Origin: Saturnia japonica
Lineage: Eukaryota; Arthropoda; Insecta; Lepidoptera; Saturniidae
Length of the DNA: 64,000 bases
Assembly (NCBI GenBank): GCA_033032175.1
Contig: CM065307.1
Coordinates: forward strand, 3,782,001 to 3,846,000
Direction: 5' to 3'
How positions within the stretch are numbered: position 1 is the first letter of the stretch; each line of letters starts with the position of its first letter. A program made the translations under genes and the position numbers. The notes beneath the pieces are model-generated. The model was not told the origin of the DNA. It worked only from the letters and a program-made list of their open reading frames with translations, and made no database searches. This document shows, in pieces, positions 1-10,912 of the stretch.

Positions 1-131
1 ACCTGACGCTCCCGAAAACTCGTGTAATATTTTAAAATCCCACTTGTTGTTTATGTGGAATAACTATTACAAAGGGAGGATCCTCCGACCAGACGGGTGT
101 TATGTCTGGCGGGCAGCTGCCCAACAGTTGT

Positions 132-133
<2 letters not shown>

Positions 134-198
<65 letters not shown>

Positions 199-277
199 CT
201 GACTACACTGTTAGCCGTAGGGGCCCTATCGTCAAACAGAGCCGCTGCGGCTTTTACAGCTTCACCGGACTTGGCCC
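134..277 (-). mobile_element. SINE-like retroposon with long poly(A), nested in the left LTR
   Basis: A T-run of about 60 bases followed by about 80 bases is present in the left LTR (54-387) and absent from the right one. The insert is bounded by near-identical copies of CCAACAGTTGTAG (121-133 and 275-287), a target-site duplication of LINE-mobilised type. Read on the minus strand, it is a short body ending ...GGCTAACAGTGTAGTCAG, then poly(A). Related 3' ends occur at about 2590-2680 and 18000-18070. Confidence 0.65.
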
Positions 278-529
278 ACAGTTGTAGTCAGGTTCTTGTA
301 TATATACTCAATTGAAGAGTTAATTTCTATTGCGCGATGTAGGATGCGTCGTATGTGGCTCGATAGATGTCGCTGTGTGTCGCGACATCACTCCCCTCCG
401 AGACCGGAGGTCGATAGCAGGTTGAGTCGTCTATACATCATCTAGTGACGCTTGCCGGGCCCGTGAGATGTTCCAGTGAGTCGGAACCAGATGCCGCATA
501 GTTCACGGTGAGTCGGAACTGTCTACGGT

Positions 530-660
530 GATGCCCCAGTGAGTCGGGGTGATGCTCCCAGTGAGTCGGGGTAATGCCCCAGTGAGTCGGGGTAATGCCC
601 CAGTGAGTCGGGGTGATGCCCCAGTGAGTCGGGGTGATGCCCCAGTGAGTCGGGGTGATG
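530..660. repeat. 21-bp minisatellite
   Basis: About six head-to-tail copies of a 21-bp unit close to GATGCCCCAGTGAGTCGGG plus two bases, with diverged half-units on both sides (from about 473 and up to about 690). It lies within the interior of the LTR element. Three reading frames stay open through it on the minus strand only because the unit length is a multiple of three. Confidence 0.9.
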
Positions 661-2160
661 CTGCAAGAATGCTCCAGTGAGTCGGAGTGTTGCAGTGCTG
701 CGTAGTGACTGGCTCCTGCGTCGACCAGGAGAGAAGTGCTTCTCCGCTTGCTGACCGGCCGAAGTGCAGTGTGCTGTGCCAAGGTCGCTGAGAAGGCTGT
801 GGGGCTGACCAGGAATGCGCGTCCGCTGCATGCTGATGGTCAGGATACCCGTAGTAGCCTTGGATGCTGGCTGGCTGTATGACTCGCTGCTCGAAAACTT
901 GTGGAAGTGATGATGACGTCACGATGTAGCTGTGCGAAGAAGATTGCGCTGACGTTCATGCTCGGGGTCACCAGTGTGGAATAACTATTACAAAGGGAGG
1001 ATCCTCCGACCAGACGGGTGTTATGTCTGGCGGACAGCTGCCCAACGGTTGTAGTCAGGTTCTTGTATATATACTTAATTGAAGAGTTAATTTCTATTGC
1101 GCGATGTAGGATGCGTCGTATGTGGCTCGATAGATGTCACTGTGTGTCGCTATGTAGATGTCGCTACATTTACATACTTTTGCAAAACTGTAGATACCTA
1201 AGTTATTCTCTGAAGCTACAGTATCTATGGAACACTAGCTGGCAAATGGGTAACGACTGCGATAAAATTACTGCCTGTTGCAATCGTTGCTTACATTCTG
1301 GAAAATAAATGCTCGTTCCATTTTTGTCCATATTTTTATTTTTCGTTTGGTTATTGTTTTAGGCATATGTGACATAGAAAAATTAATAATCCTTAAAAAT
1401 CTACACAACTGTTTGATAGTTTCAGGTTTTGGAAAATCTTCGATGACCAGGACTAGACATAAAAAATTCAAAATTCCCATATTTATGTGCAACTGCTAAA
1501 TTTTTGAACTCAAATATGTCCTAGAACAATGAAAATATATTCAATGTCAATTTTTTTTATTTTGGCTATGAAATAACTTTTAGTTTAACGTATATTATGT
1601 TTTTAATTATTTTCAAAATATGTTCTTTTTTTTTCAATGTATCGTATTTAACCCGCCAGGCCACAGGAGGTTAATAGTTACTTTATATCCTAAAAATTAG
1701 ACTTGCTTCACTTTTACCAAAATCATATTTACCTAAGTAGGTAGTATATTTGCAGTTATACGGAAATAATTGAATCGTTCGAATACCTGCCTAAGGGGTT
1801 CTCTATGATATATTATATTATCACTGACGTTACCTAAGAAATAATAAAGAAAATCTAATCTCTGACAGTCGGCCCATTTTTCTAGGCTTAGTATGTCATC
1901 ATATTCACATGTACAACACGCAAAAGTTAATTTGAGACTTCAGCGTTGTTTGTGGACTGTACCGTCCTCGCCATCAGGTACTGTACAGTCATTTTGCCGA
2001 GCTAGTGTAAAAGAAAGCCTGATTGTTATCTATGAGTACTGTTGTGTTCATGGCAAGAGCGGTAATAGCAACTGAGTTCAGAGGAGAACGCGCATTTCGC
2101 TCGGGTCCCAAGTTAACTTTTGCGGTGTTTACCTATTTCTGTAAAATGTGTTTTATCGTA

Positions 2161-2290
2161 GTTCGAGGAGGTGAAAGCGGCAGCGTGCGCACGACACGAG
2201 CGGACACGGCGCCCGCGGGTTCTCACCGAGCTCGCGCACGCACACGCACGCGCTCTGAGATGCGCCGCACCGCTCGGTACACCACCGACA
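2161..2290 (+). CDS. Antepenultimate coding exon of an unrecognised plus-strand gene
   Basis: A pyrimidine-containing tract and acceptor ...TTTTATCGTAG precede this exon and a strong donor GTACGTAC follows it. The frame reads (x)RGGESGSVRTTRADTA and ends RYTTD plus two bases. The exon is GC- and CG-rich, unlike its surroundings. Its exit phase (two bases, AA) fits the next exon, whose first base completes Asn. The product is Arg/Thr/Ser-rich and looks disordered. I do not recognise the family. Upstream exons must lie to the left of the window or were missed. Confidence 0.6.
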
Positions 2291-2309
2291 AGTACGTACA
2301 ATAAGCCTA

Positions 2310-2480
2310 GTTTCTGACATTCTTCTTCTACTTTTTGATAGCGCGGCAAACAGTACTTGTCGGTGTCAAAGTGTTTAAGCCTTTTAGTATTTTCTAATAT
2401 TCAAAGTTGAGTCTAATAAGATGATCGCTCCATTGTTAGAACTATTTAGGAAGTTTTGTGTCACCTCAAAACATCTCTAA
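2310..2480 (-). repeat. Truncated copy of a GAA-tailed interspersed repeat family
   Basis: On the minus strand it shares blocks with longer copies at 22990-23300, 26340-26695, 48683-49010 and 58485-58800, including the stretch ending in GAAGAAGAA. No coding is visible. Confidence 0.5.
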
Positions 2481-2744
2481 TCTCATATCAAACATTACGG
2501 GGAGCTGTGAAATATGTAGTTGTGGCTATAAATTTAAGTTTTTCGAGTTTTTTACGGATAGGAAATTAGTCAGATCGCACACTTATTTCCCTGTACAGCA
2601 ACAGCACAAGTCAACGTTCAGCCACCTTCGTAATGGTTCCAGGGTCCTTAAGGCTAACAGTATAATCAGATAAAAAAAGAGTTTTTAGTTTGTATTGGTA
2701 CACTATAATGTGAGTTGGTTGATAGTGGGCGCTTGGATATGGTG

Positions 2745-3000
2745 GCAGTGCGTCCGCCAGCAAGCAGCATGGTCCTACGCCGCACTAACTGTGCGGAGGT
2801 GAGCGCCGCGCCCTCCTCCAGTATATCCGCGCCACACACCCCTACCGGTGCGCACTACGCAACGCGCGTGCCACCACTGCTCGCCGCGTACTCTGCACGC
2901 AACTCACCCGCCCCCGCGCCTGCACCGACGCCCGTCTCACCCATATCGCCTGATTTTGTTCACCCTCGGCAGTCTACCATCAGCAGGATAGGTACTACTT
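2745..3000 (+). CDS. Penultimate coding exon of the same unrecognised gene
   Basis: An acceptor ...GTTGGTTGATAG and a donor ATAG|GTACTA bound the exon; the start is approximate within a few bases. It encodes a Pro/Ala/Ser-rich segment containing NGRLDMVAVRPPASSMVLRR and APAPAPTPVSPISPDFVHPR, and ends ...STISRI plus one base. Entry and exit phases match the exons on either side, which is the best evidence that these three pieces form one transcript. The composition suggests a cytoplasmic, disordered C-terminal tail, perhaps of a channel or signalling protein. No motif identifies it. Confidence 0.65.
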
Positions 3001-3787
3001 TTATATATTATTACCAGCGATAGAGTTAAAAAAAGGCAGATAGAACCTTCAGAATAACAAATTCGGGACTTACATTTTGCTGTGTGTCCTTGGCAACCAG
3101 ATAACAACACGCGCGACGATGTGAAAAATGTTTCCAGGGCTTTAATAGTACATTATTATATATATCACGGAAATAGGCAATTGCAGGTGAAGTATGAATT
3201 TGAAGGCAGAGCCGTAGGCGAGGACTTCACTAATACGAGACAGGCAATTGCCATTTCCGCCGAAGCATATGTAGTGCTTTTCTAAACATGCATGGAAATA
3301 TTGTCATTATTTTCGAAAAAAGGACACGAGAAGTATCGATTTTTTTTAAATTTAGAACATTACAACGCTCCAGCGATTTTGTATGAAACGGCGTGCTGGG
3401 GTTATTAAATACTCTTTGATTGGATCTCTTTTATGATTCTTGGCATGTCCGTAAATTCAATACTTCGCGTGTTCTTTTTTTCGATAACAATAACAATATT
3501 TCCATGGATGCACAATAAGTTAGTTTTTACCACTCCAGCAAAGAAGTATTTACAATACATCATCCGTCATCAAATACTAACTTTGTACTTGAAATGGACC
3601 CCTTCATTTTTTTCAAACCCAATAACCCTTTAGATACCAATTTTCAACTAAAGTTGATATAACTTCTTGCCTCTGCCTTCTTGATTTTTTATTATTAATG
3701 AATTAAAGGTGATATGGTATCGTTTAAGTAGTGCTACTTCCTTGTTCCTTGTAAACTGAAATAAAAATGTTAATTTGTTCAACCAGG

Positions 3788-4022
3788 AGCCCGTCTGAAA
3801 GCAAACAGCTTCACATCTCGGTCGCGGCCCATGGATCAATCGCCAAAGATCAGCGATCAAAGCCCCGAAGGGTCCGGCAATTCGGTTACTAACGGCACGC
3901 CAGGATCATTCCGCATCCGTTCAGTCACAACCGCATCCTTTTTCAGGAGTAGAAACAAAGACAGGAAGAGCAAAGAACAAATCAACACGGACGCCAAAGA
4001 AAACGATACTACTCGAATGTGA
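3788..4022 (+). CDS. Last coding exon of the same unrecognised gene
   Basis: It begins after TTTGTTCAACCAG. The split codon G|GA gives Gly, so the protein runs ...STISRI-G-ARLKANSFTSRSRP, then a Ser-rich stretch, then SFRIRSVTTASFFRSRNKDR, and ends ...KENDTTRM with TGA at 4020-4022. The segment is basic and rich in Ser/Thr, with several R-x-x-S/T sites, consistent with a regulated cytoplasmic tail. An AATAAA lies about 50 bases after the stop. The gene is convergent with FARP. Identity unknown; a search of the joined tail should settle it. Confidence 0.75.
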
Positions 4023-4072
4023 ACATTTAGTTCCACTGGTTATTTTAATTAATAATTGTAAAATGTAATTGT

Positions 4073-4078
4073 AATAAA
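4073..4078 (+). terminator. Candidate poly(A) signal of the plus-strand gene
   Basis: AATAAA, 51 bases downstream of the TGA at 4020-4022, in AT-rich DNA. Confidence 0.55.
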
Positions 4079-7000
4079 TTAATTTCATGACAAAATTCAT
4101 TCGACCACTGAATGACCATTAGATAGATTTATATTGCAAAAATGACGGACATTATGACAATTCTATTAGAAATTGTATCCATATTGTTAGGAACACACAA
4201 AATATTATTTGTTAAGTGAACAGTTAGTTAAATTCCTTTTATCGAATTTACCTTTTTTGTGATAGGGATATATATTGCAAGATTTGAATTCAGAAGTTAT
4301 CCATATTTATGTATGGAGATAGTTACGTATTTAGGACTTTTTTTTACAAAGTGTTTAAATAACTCTTTTTATAATCATAACTGTTATCCGAAATATGTTT
4401 TTGGTTATGTCGATATTGGCACGGCATAAAAATTTACGTTCTATGGATACCTACGTCATGCAACCCTTTTTATGATGAACATGATACGGAGTACTACTAG
4501 GCTCCGCTAATTTATTTTTTATACTAATTTTTCTGGTTTAGCAGTCGATACGATACCTTGTTTTAATGCAATGCACTCATAACTATAACTGGTAAATAAT
4601 AATGAAATGAAATTTCTAGATTCAATTTAAAAGTACCTAGTTTAAGTACAGTTTGTATTTCAGGGCTTCTATGATGTTAAATGTTTGATATTTTCATGTG
4701 TATAAAGTACAACTAATGAGACACATCTTTGACTCGCACAAAAAATATACGGATTGAAAAGAAATTAAATATATAAAACATATTAGATATTATTAAACCA
4801 AAATTTTTATTTCACATTACAGTTAACAAAATGCAGCATTATCCTATACCTTACTTGAATGTATTTTAAGAATATACAACTTTTAATAATGAGTGCCATA
4901 TTATCGTACATTTCATATAATATATCAAGAATAGGTATATAATTACACGTATTATAGATTATGTCATTTCATTTTACAAATTACAATAAAAATCCATTAG
5001 AATATTAATTAGAATCAATAAGATTGCTGTTCGAACATTATTATTGAGATTTAACTATATAAGAACATAAATAAATTTATTTATAACTATTTTTACTCGA
5101 CGTAGTCATGGGCCCCGTGCTGGAAGGTGGGTGCAAGGGGGTGCGTTTCCAACCCCCTGCCAGGAAAAGAAATGCATAGAATAAAATAATATTTTTAATT
5201 AAGTTGTTTAGTTAGCTTTACAAATTTGTACAATACGTCATGTATAATAAATTATATTTTTTTCATAATTCTATAGCGTTAGTTCTATAGATGCTCCTTG
5301 AAATTAATCCTGGCGGCGCCCATGTTCAGGGAGTATTATGTATGACACTTCCAATTTTAACTAATATTTATACTTTAGAAATATCCAAGATCTTTTATAT
5401 TTTCACAAAAACCATTAGTTGTTTAAAAGTCAATACCAGTCAGTCGCCATTTTAAACATTAATAATATGTTATATTGATAACTAGGTACAACATAAAAAA
5501 TAGGTAAATTATAATAAGAATTACGTAAAATATAAATATATATTTTTATCACTTCTACTACGGTGACATCGCTAATACCTACGTATCTGGCTAACGTGAT
5601 GATCAAACCCATGCCTGCCCCTCGGGATGAGGCCTTTCCCCCAGCAGTGGGAAAATAGTGGTATAATAGATATATGGTCGTTTTTGTTATAATTTTTTTG
5701 TTTTAGTAATGTTAATAGTCATTAATATAATTATTTGTTACCCTAATTTAAGACACTATTTAACAAAATAATTATATTGAATTTGACACAAGCCAAATAG
5801 CACGGATTAAGACCGCCGGAAGCCCAGAGTTGGTGTGGGCTTACTAAGTTACCTCTCGGCAATGCTACCTAATGACAGTGTTATTACCCATCAAGCTAAA
5901 AAAAAATTAAATTGAAATAAAGCATACCCCCCCTCACCATTGTTAAATTAAAATTAGCTGTGGGACTTCCCAGACGAATGCGTTTTTTAGGAAAACTTAT
6001 TTTATTTGTATATGGTACTGGGGGCATCTAAAGCTCAAAGAACCTTTAGACGCCCCCCAAGGCAGGAGACTTAGGGCCCAGGGGCTCTAGCCCCCTAAGT
6101 CCACCATCATCGGCCGTATGCACTGTTTTGACTAAGTTAAATGACATTAACATAATATTGTAGTTATAGAAAAAGATTGGAAATCTTTTGACAAATATGT
6201 GCCACAAATAAAGCCAAAAAGTTTTGATCTCAAACCTTTTTTTAAACAACATAAATATTGAATAATCAACTCTAGTTACTATTAAATAGCGTGACTATTC
6301 ACTCGAACGTGAGATTTGAGACTTATCAAATAGCAAATAAACAGTCATTTAAATTATTATATATATTTGTTATAAACATATGTAAAGATTAAATAATTTT
6401 ATCAATTATTTGGAAATTGAAAATTATTTATAAGAAGTACAAGTAAATGTACACCTATGGCGCTTAAAGTTTTCTATGTAAAAGAATCCATTTTATGATT
6501 TTTTTTTCCATAAAATCACACTTTATAGTGAATAGGGTATAGATAGTTTAAATATTTATATATTTCTAGATATGTATTTCGACTCATATGTGGTATTATA
6601 GAAATGAAATGTTTTTAAAGCAAAATATCTATTACACATTGATGGCATCGTAAAACAATGTTATTTTTAAACTATTTTATTAAGAAACTTATCTACAGCA
6701 ATAGAAATATGTTTTTTTTATATACAAACTATTTCGGAAACATACTTTTAACACGCGAAGCGGAGAGAAAAGGACAGAACTATGCTATATAAACTGAAAT
6801 AGACAGATGAGCACAAGTCGCGTCGCGTGGCAAGGAAAATTAAAAGTATGTCCTGCGTTAATGATATGCGCTCTATATAAGTTTCAATCAATAATTTAGT
6901 AAATTTGTCGGAGGAAATGACAATGAAATAAAAACAATTATATCTGTTTAAAATGTATCATTGTGTTTTATTGGCAAATGTTCATACATAACCTTTATAA

Positions 7001-7645
7001 ATAATCGCTTTGGAAAATACACCACTCGCTAATAAATATAGCTCGTTTAAACTAATTACAACAGAGCCATAGAGCATTACAATCCACACATGGAAAGCAC
7101 AACATACATGAAGCCTTGTATAAATTATAAAATAAAATGCGATCTCATCACCGGAGTCATGATTCTGTGGAGACACATAGGCAATCGGACAACTTTACAA
7201 AAAGCGTTAATTATCAATTATTATGGATTTATGAAGCTAGGAATAAATATAATTTCACATATTTTGTAAATGACGCATTATAAATACTTAAAATAACGTA
7301 TGAACGTATACATTTTTAAATTTCCGCGCTAACGATACCGCAGAGCGCGTCACGTCATACATGCAGTCAGTACTAAATAAACGTAGAAAATGATAACAAA
7401 ACAACAGGTATCAGCAAACAACGCACCAATTTGGTAATGTTCGCTTACACACGAATGACGTCATACGCTATTGGTGTCGTTTCGCTTTAACATGAAGAAC
7501 AGCACAAAATATTCCATCTTATTTATTAATTTTAAAAAAGAAATCAATATTTCACAAATAAAACAGTGATAATTATAATATTAGGTAGATTATTTTCGAC
7601 TACATTTTTTTGTGATTACTGTCCGGTTGCCTATTCTTTTTTTAA

Positions 7646-7831
7646 AGGTGGCCTCCCACGATCCGTTATATTACGGACGGACGCGGACCAACCCGCACTG
7701 ACCCAACATGGGAAGAGTGTTGTCTGTGGAAGCGCAGACAAGTCCGTAGCCTTGGTGTGCGGTTCGCGGCTGTCCTTGGTCGTCGACCGTGCGTGATAAT
7801 CCGCAATACCGCGGACCGTGGGAACCCACCT
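7646..7831. mobile_element. MITE with TAA target duplication (PIF/Harbinger type)
   Basis: An element of about 186 bp with imperfect terminal inverted repeats: the left end reads AGGTGGCCTCCCACGATCCG and the right end, reverse-complemented, AGGTGGGTTCCCACGGTCCG. It is flanked by TAA at 7643-7645 and 7832-7834. A 3-bp TAA/TTA duplication with inverted repeats is the pattern of PIF/Harbinger MITEs. It has no coding capacity. The superfamily is inferred from the duplication only. Confidence 0.65.
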
Positions 7832-8649
7832 TAACAAGCAAATGGGAAACAAGCGTACGGTCTGATGGTAAGCGGTTAACGTAGCCTATGGCTGCCTACC
7901 TCTTTTAATTCAAGGGTGGCATGTCTTTAGGAATTATACATCAATACACAGATCTAAATAGAAACTATATAAAGAATACAGTACTCATAAATAAAATCAA
8001 TTGGCAGGAAAAATAGGAGTCATAAAAACAAAGGAAACAACATCCTAATTTTTTTTTATTTGCATTTTTGATATAACTCCCATTTTTATGAAGGGTGAGG
8101 GTTTTATTCAGAAATTCTGTTCAACAGCATGCGACAATAACGTTACTGTTCATCCGATATTTGTAACTTATTATTAATAAATACTACTGTTGCGTGCATT
8201 GTGAATACAGATAATGTCGACAACTTTTTCCAGTGAAATTAAATATTGCTGCTTTTTCTTATATATGTATATGACACTGTCATTTATACATGACTCTAAA
8301 TTATTAATCATATAATTTAATATCTATCAGAACGATGACCTCTGCACAGACACATTTAAAAAATTGTTTTAAAATAAATATTATGCATGGACGTAACCCG
8401 GCAAAAGTCACCCCATCCCCGACCCCTCAACCCTCCCCGACCCCTCAACCCTCCCATAAAGGTTTTGATAAGCGCTTAGAGTAAATAATTTAATCAAGTT
8501 AGTGTAAAAAAAAAAATTACCATTCGTTTTCCCTTGGCCGCCATAACCCATAAAATCCTGGCTACGCCCTCGTAAATGTGTGGGTGACTATATCATAAAA
8601 CTAATAAATAACTTAGCTCCAACTAGATATAAGTTAAATAAACATGAGT

Positions 8650-8735
8650 GATAACACAATGATAGCTCAGTGATAGCGTGTAAAAACACGGCGTCGATTG
8701 ACGTATAGTTCATTTCTTCAAATAGAATCAAAAGT
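8650..8735 (+). mobile_element. tRNA-derived SINE head, partial copy
   Basis: The stretch GATAGCTCAGTGATAGCGTG followed by CGGCGTCGATTGACGT resembles the box A half of the SINE copies at 20545-20755 and 50330-50650. Confidence 0.45.
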
Positions 8736-9879
8736 TTATACTCAAACCCACAACTGAGCACTTTTTCTTCTACCACTCACTAATTAAATTTGATATCACA
8801 ACTATACATTAGGCATTTTTAAACGTTATTATTACACTTACACATAAACAATCAATAACATACTTATTATTTTCATTATATAAAACTTTTTGTCGAAATT
8901 CTAGGTTTGTCAAACCTAAACAGTATTCCATGGAGAAAATAGTGTTGCCATATTATACAACAAATTAAATCGATAGAACTAACTGTAAAACATAGATTTA
9001 CAATAATTTGGGGGGGGGGGGGGGGGGAAGGAATAATTTTAAATTAAAATGTCTTATAATGTTGGAAATTTTTTTGTGGTGTTAGTTGGCACGACAAAAC
9101 AATTTAAGAGAAGATTTTACATAATCCTTTGAGAACAATTTAAGAGAAAATATGGTCTTCTTTAGAAATTGTTTTTTTACACTGGTTATTCGCGACGTTA
9201 TCGATAAAGATCCTATTTATATTATGTAATAACTTATCTCTTAGTATCATAGTTGCAAGGTCCAACATATATTTGTGATTAAATAATAAATATAGTTAGT
9301 TAGAAATAATAGAAAAATACAGCGTGAGCGGGTGTCAGTTCGAAAAAAATATATACCAATCACGGTGAAGCTGTCCAAATCTCTAATGGCTCCAGGCCCC
9401 AGAGTTCTTAAGATTAACATGTGTAGTAAATTCGAAAAAAAGAAGGCGAACATTAGTTCAAGCTCAACAAATGGTCTACAAGCAACAAGCAGCGAACATT
9501 AAGATTTATAGTTATGAACATTTGTACTACAAGAATAAGAAACTATGATATTGGAATATATGAATTGATTTACAAATCTCTGTATTTTTTATTCATAATA
9601 TAACTTAAACACGATATGTAATATAATATGCAGTTTAGTTTTAAATCCCCCCGCAGTTGCCGCCTAATTCATGTACAATGAAAAAAAATTATGACGTATT
9701 TAAATGTTATTATTACATTTAAAGTAGTTTTAAGAAGTCTTATTTAACCCAACATTTGAATGTTTATAGTTTTTAGGGGTAAAAGATTTGGCTTTTGGAT
9801 ATATATTTCCATAAGAGTTGGCAATGCCCTGAACTATAAACCCCTCACTGTTATATCTATGGAGTTGGTCACGTGACTT

Positions 9880-10030
9880 GTTTGTTTACACTCTTGATTC
9901 CTATCGAAGAAATGGACTGAAAAGATCGTGATGAAAACATATAATAGAATGGTGGAAGGGCAGTTTTTAAAGCCCATCTGGCTAGCTACCACCCTCAAGT
10001 TGGGCAGCAGTTTATTGTGCGGGTAATAAT
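9880..10030 (-). mobile_element. SINE body fragment (same family as 50330-50650)
   Basis: The reverse complement contains CAACTTGAGGGTGGTAGCTA and the following CCAGATGGGC...CTGCCC block, matching the middle of the element at 50330-50650. The tRNA head is not preserved. Confidence 0.55.
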
Positions 10031-10726
10031 AATACATCAGTCTTGGCTAATATTGTATCTTCATAAATTAATCGCGTCTTTCAGACGCTTACCAAACGCT
10101 CTCTCGTAATAAATGCCACTAAATGAAAATTACCACTCAAAGATATCAAGTTAAATTGATCAATTAAAAATCAAAATTATGAATATAGTCACACGTGTAA
10201 GTCAGTATAAATGACAGAACTGAAACTTTTAATTTAATAATACATCTCGTTTTTGTTTTTCTAATACTTGCTTAACAAAGGCAAGCAACAGGCTTGACTT
10301 CGCACTTGTGTATAATTACTTGTCATATTCTATCGCGCTCATATATCTTATACGGTTTATAGCATAGTTCTTTATTTTCGGACCTTACTCTTTAAGAATC
10401 GATTTTCATATAAAACCACCGTATGGAAATTTTATGATGAATGAAATTTATAAAAGCGTTAAAAAAAGCGTTACGTTTTTCTGCTCAACGTACGTTACGT
10501 ACCTTTCACTTTAAAATTATGTATGTGTGTACAACATACAACATCTTTATTTTAAATATTTTTTTCAAATACACTGATATTTTTATTTTCTCCCCATATC
10601 CGTTAGGGACGCTGTCAATAAATGTAAGAATGAAAACATTTGATATTATTTGAAAGATTACTAGACCCGTGATATATCATATAAAAATCGAAAGAGCAAG
10701 CGAGATCGATCCGTTTATCCAACATA

Positions 10727-10732
10727 TTTATT
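10727..10732 (-). terminator. Candidate poly(A) signal of the FARP (GEF) transcript
   Basis: AATAAA on the minus strand, about 130 bases past the FARP stop codon at 10864-10866. A second AATAAA lies at 10546-10551. Confidence 0.5.
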
Positions 10733-10863
10733 CATTAAAATATACTATGCACATTCCACATACAAAAATCTATGGCACCAATATAGAATATTACTTATAC
10801 ATATCATCTCGTTTGATTTTTATAAGACAAAGTAATAAATTAACTATTAAACATAATCTTACG

Positions 10864-10912
10864 TTAATTGTGATCGGAACGTATCATGGTGGTCTGTAGA
10901 ACTTCCGTCCAT
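10864..10912 (-). CDS. FARP/Cdep: FARP exon 25 (terminal, end of PH2)
   Basis: Only 49 nt. After acceptor TTTTGTTAACAG it completes Arg with one base and encodes WTEVLQTTMIRSDHN and TAA. This is the C-terminal helix of the second PH domain, whose conserved Trp aligns with RW-x-E-V-I in vertebrate FARPs. The protein ends almost at the domain border, so it lacks the short Ser-rich tail of vertebrate FARPs. The phase match with exon 24 (AAC AG|A TGG) and the motif decide the call despite the small size. Confidence 0.93.

Larger units (their letters stand above)
54..1168. mobile_element. Non-autonomous LTR (TRIM-like) element
   Basis: Two direct repeats, 54-387 and 975-1168, share a start TGTGGAATAACTATTAC and end in CGACA or TACA, giving the TG...CA ends usual for LTRs. 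A TATA-like stretch (TTGTATATATACT) lies inside each. The element is flanked by a 4-bp direct duplication TTTA (50-53 and 1169-1172), as expected for LTR retrotransposon insertion. The interior (388-974) has no gag or pol coding and contains a 21-bp minisatellite. The left copy is longer because another retroposon is inserted in it. I see no clear tRNA primer-binding site. The polypurine stretch AAAGGGAGGA lies inside both repeats, so the exact LTR borders are inferred. Confidence 0.7.
4080..10726. other. Intergenic region between convergent genes, mostly AT-rich with repeat scraps
   Basis: No credible exon on either strand. Noted pieces: a common lepidopteran repeat scrap with GAGGCCTTTCCCCCAGCAGTG near 5628; a small hairpin (GACTTAGGG ... 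CCCTAAGTC) near 6068-6102; a block near 6750-6840 (AGAGAAAAGGACAGAACTA) repeated at 28860-28935; a MITE at 7646-7831; a two-copy 18-bp repeat (CCCCGACCCCTCAACCCT) near 8415-8455; SINE fragments near 8650-8730 and 9880-10030; a G-run at about 9010-9027. Confidence 0.7.

Noticed and set aside
97..315. Plus-strand frames with about 20 consecutive Phe
   Set aside because: This is the poly(T) of a minus-strand retroposon.
438..922. Three overlapping minus-strand frames with repeated HHPDSLG/GASPRLT peptides
   Set aside because: They are translations of the 21-bp minisatellite, whose unit is a multiple of three. No splice sites or start context.
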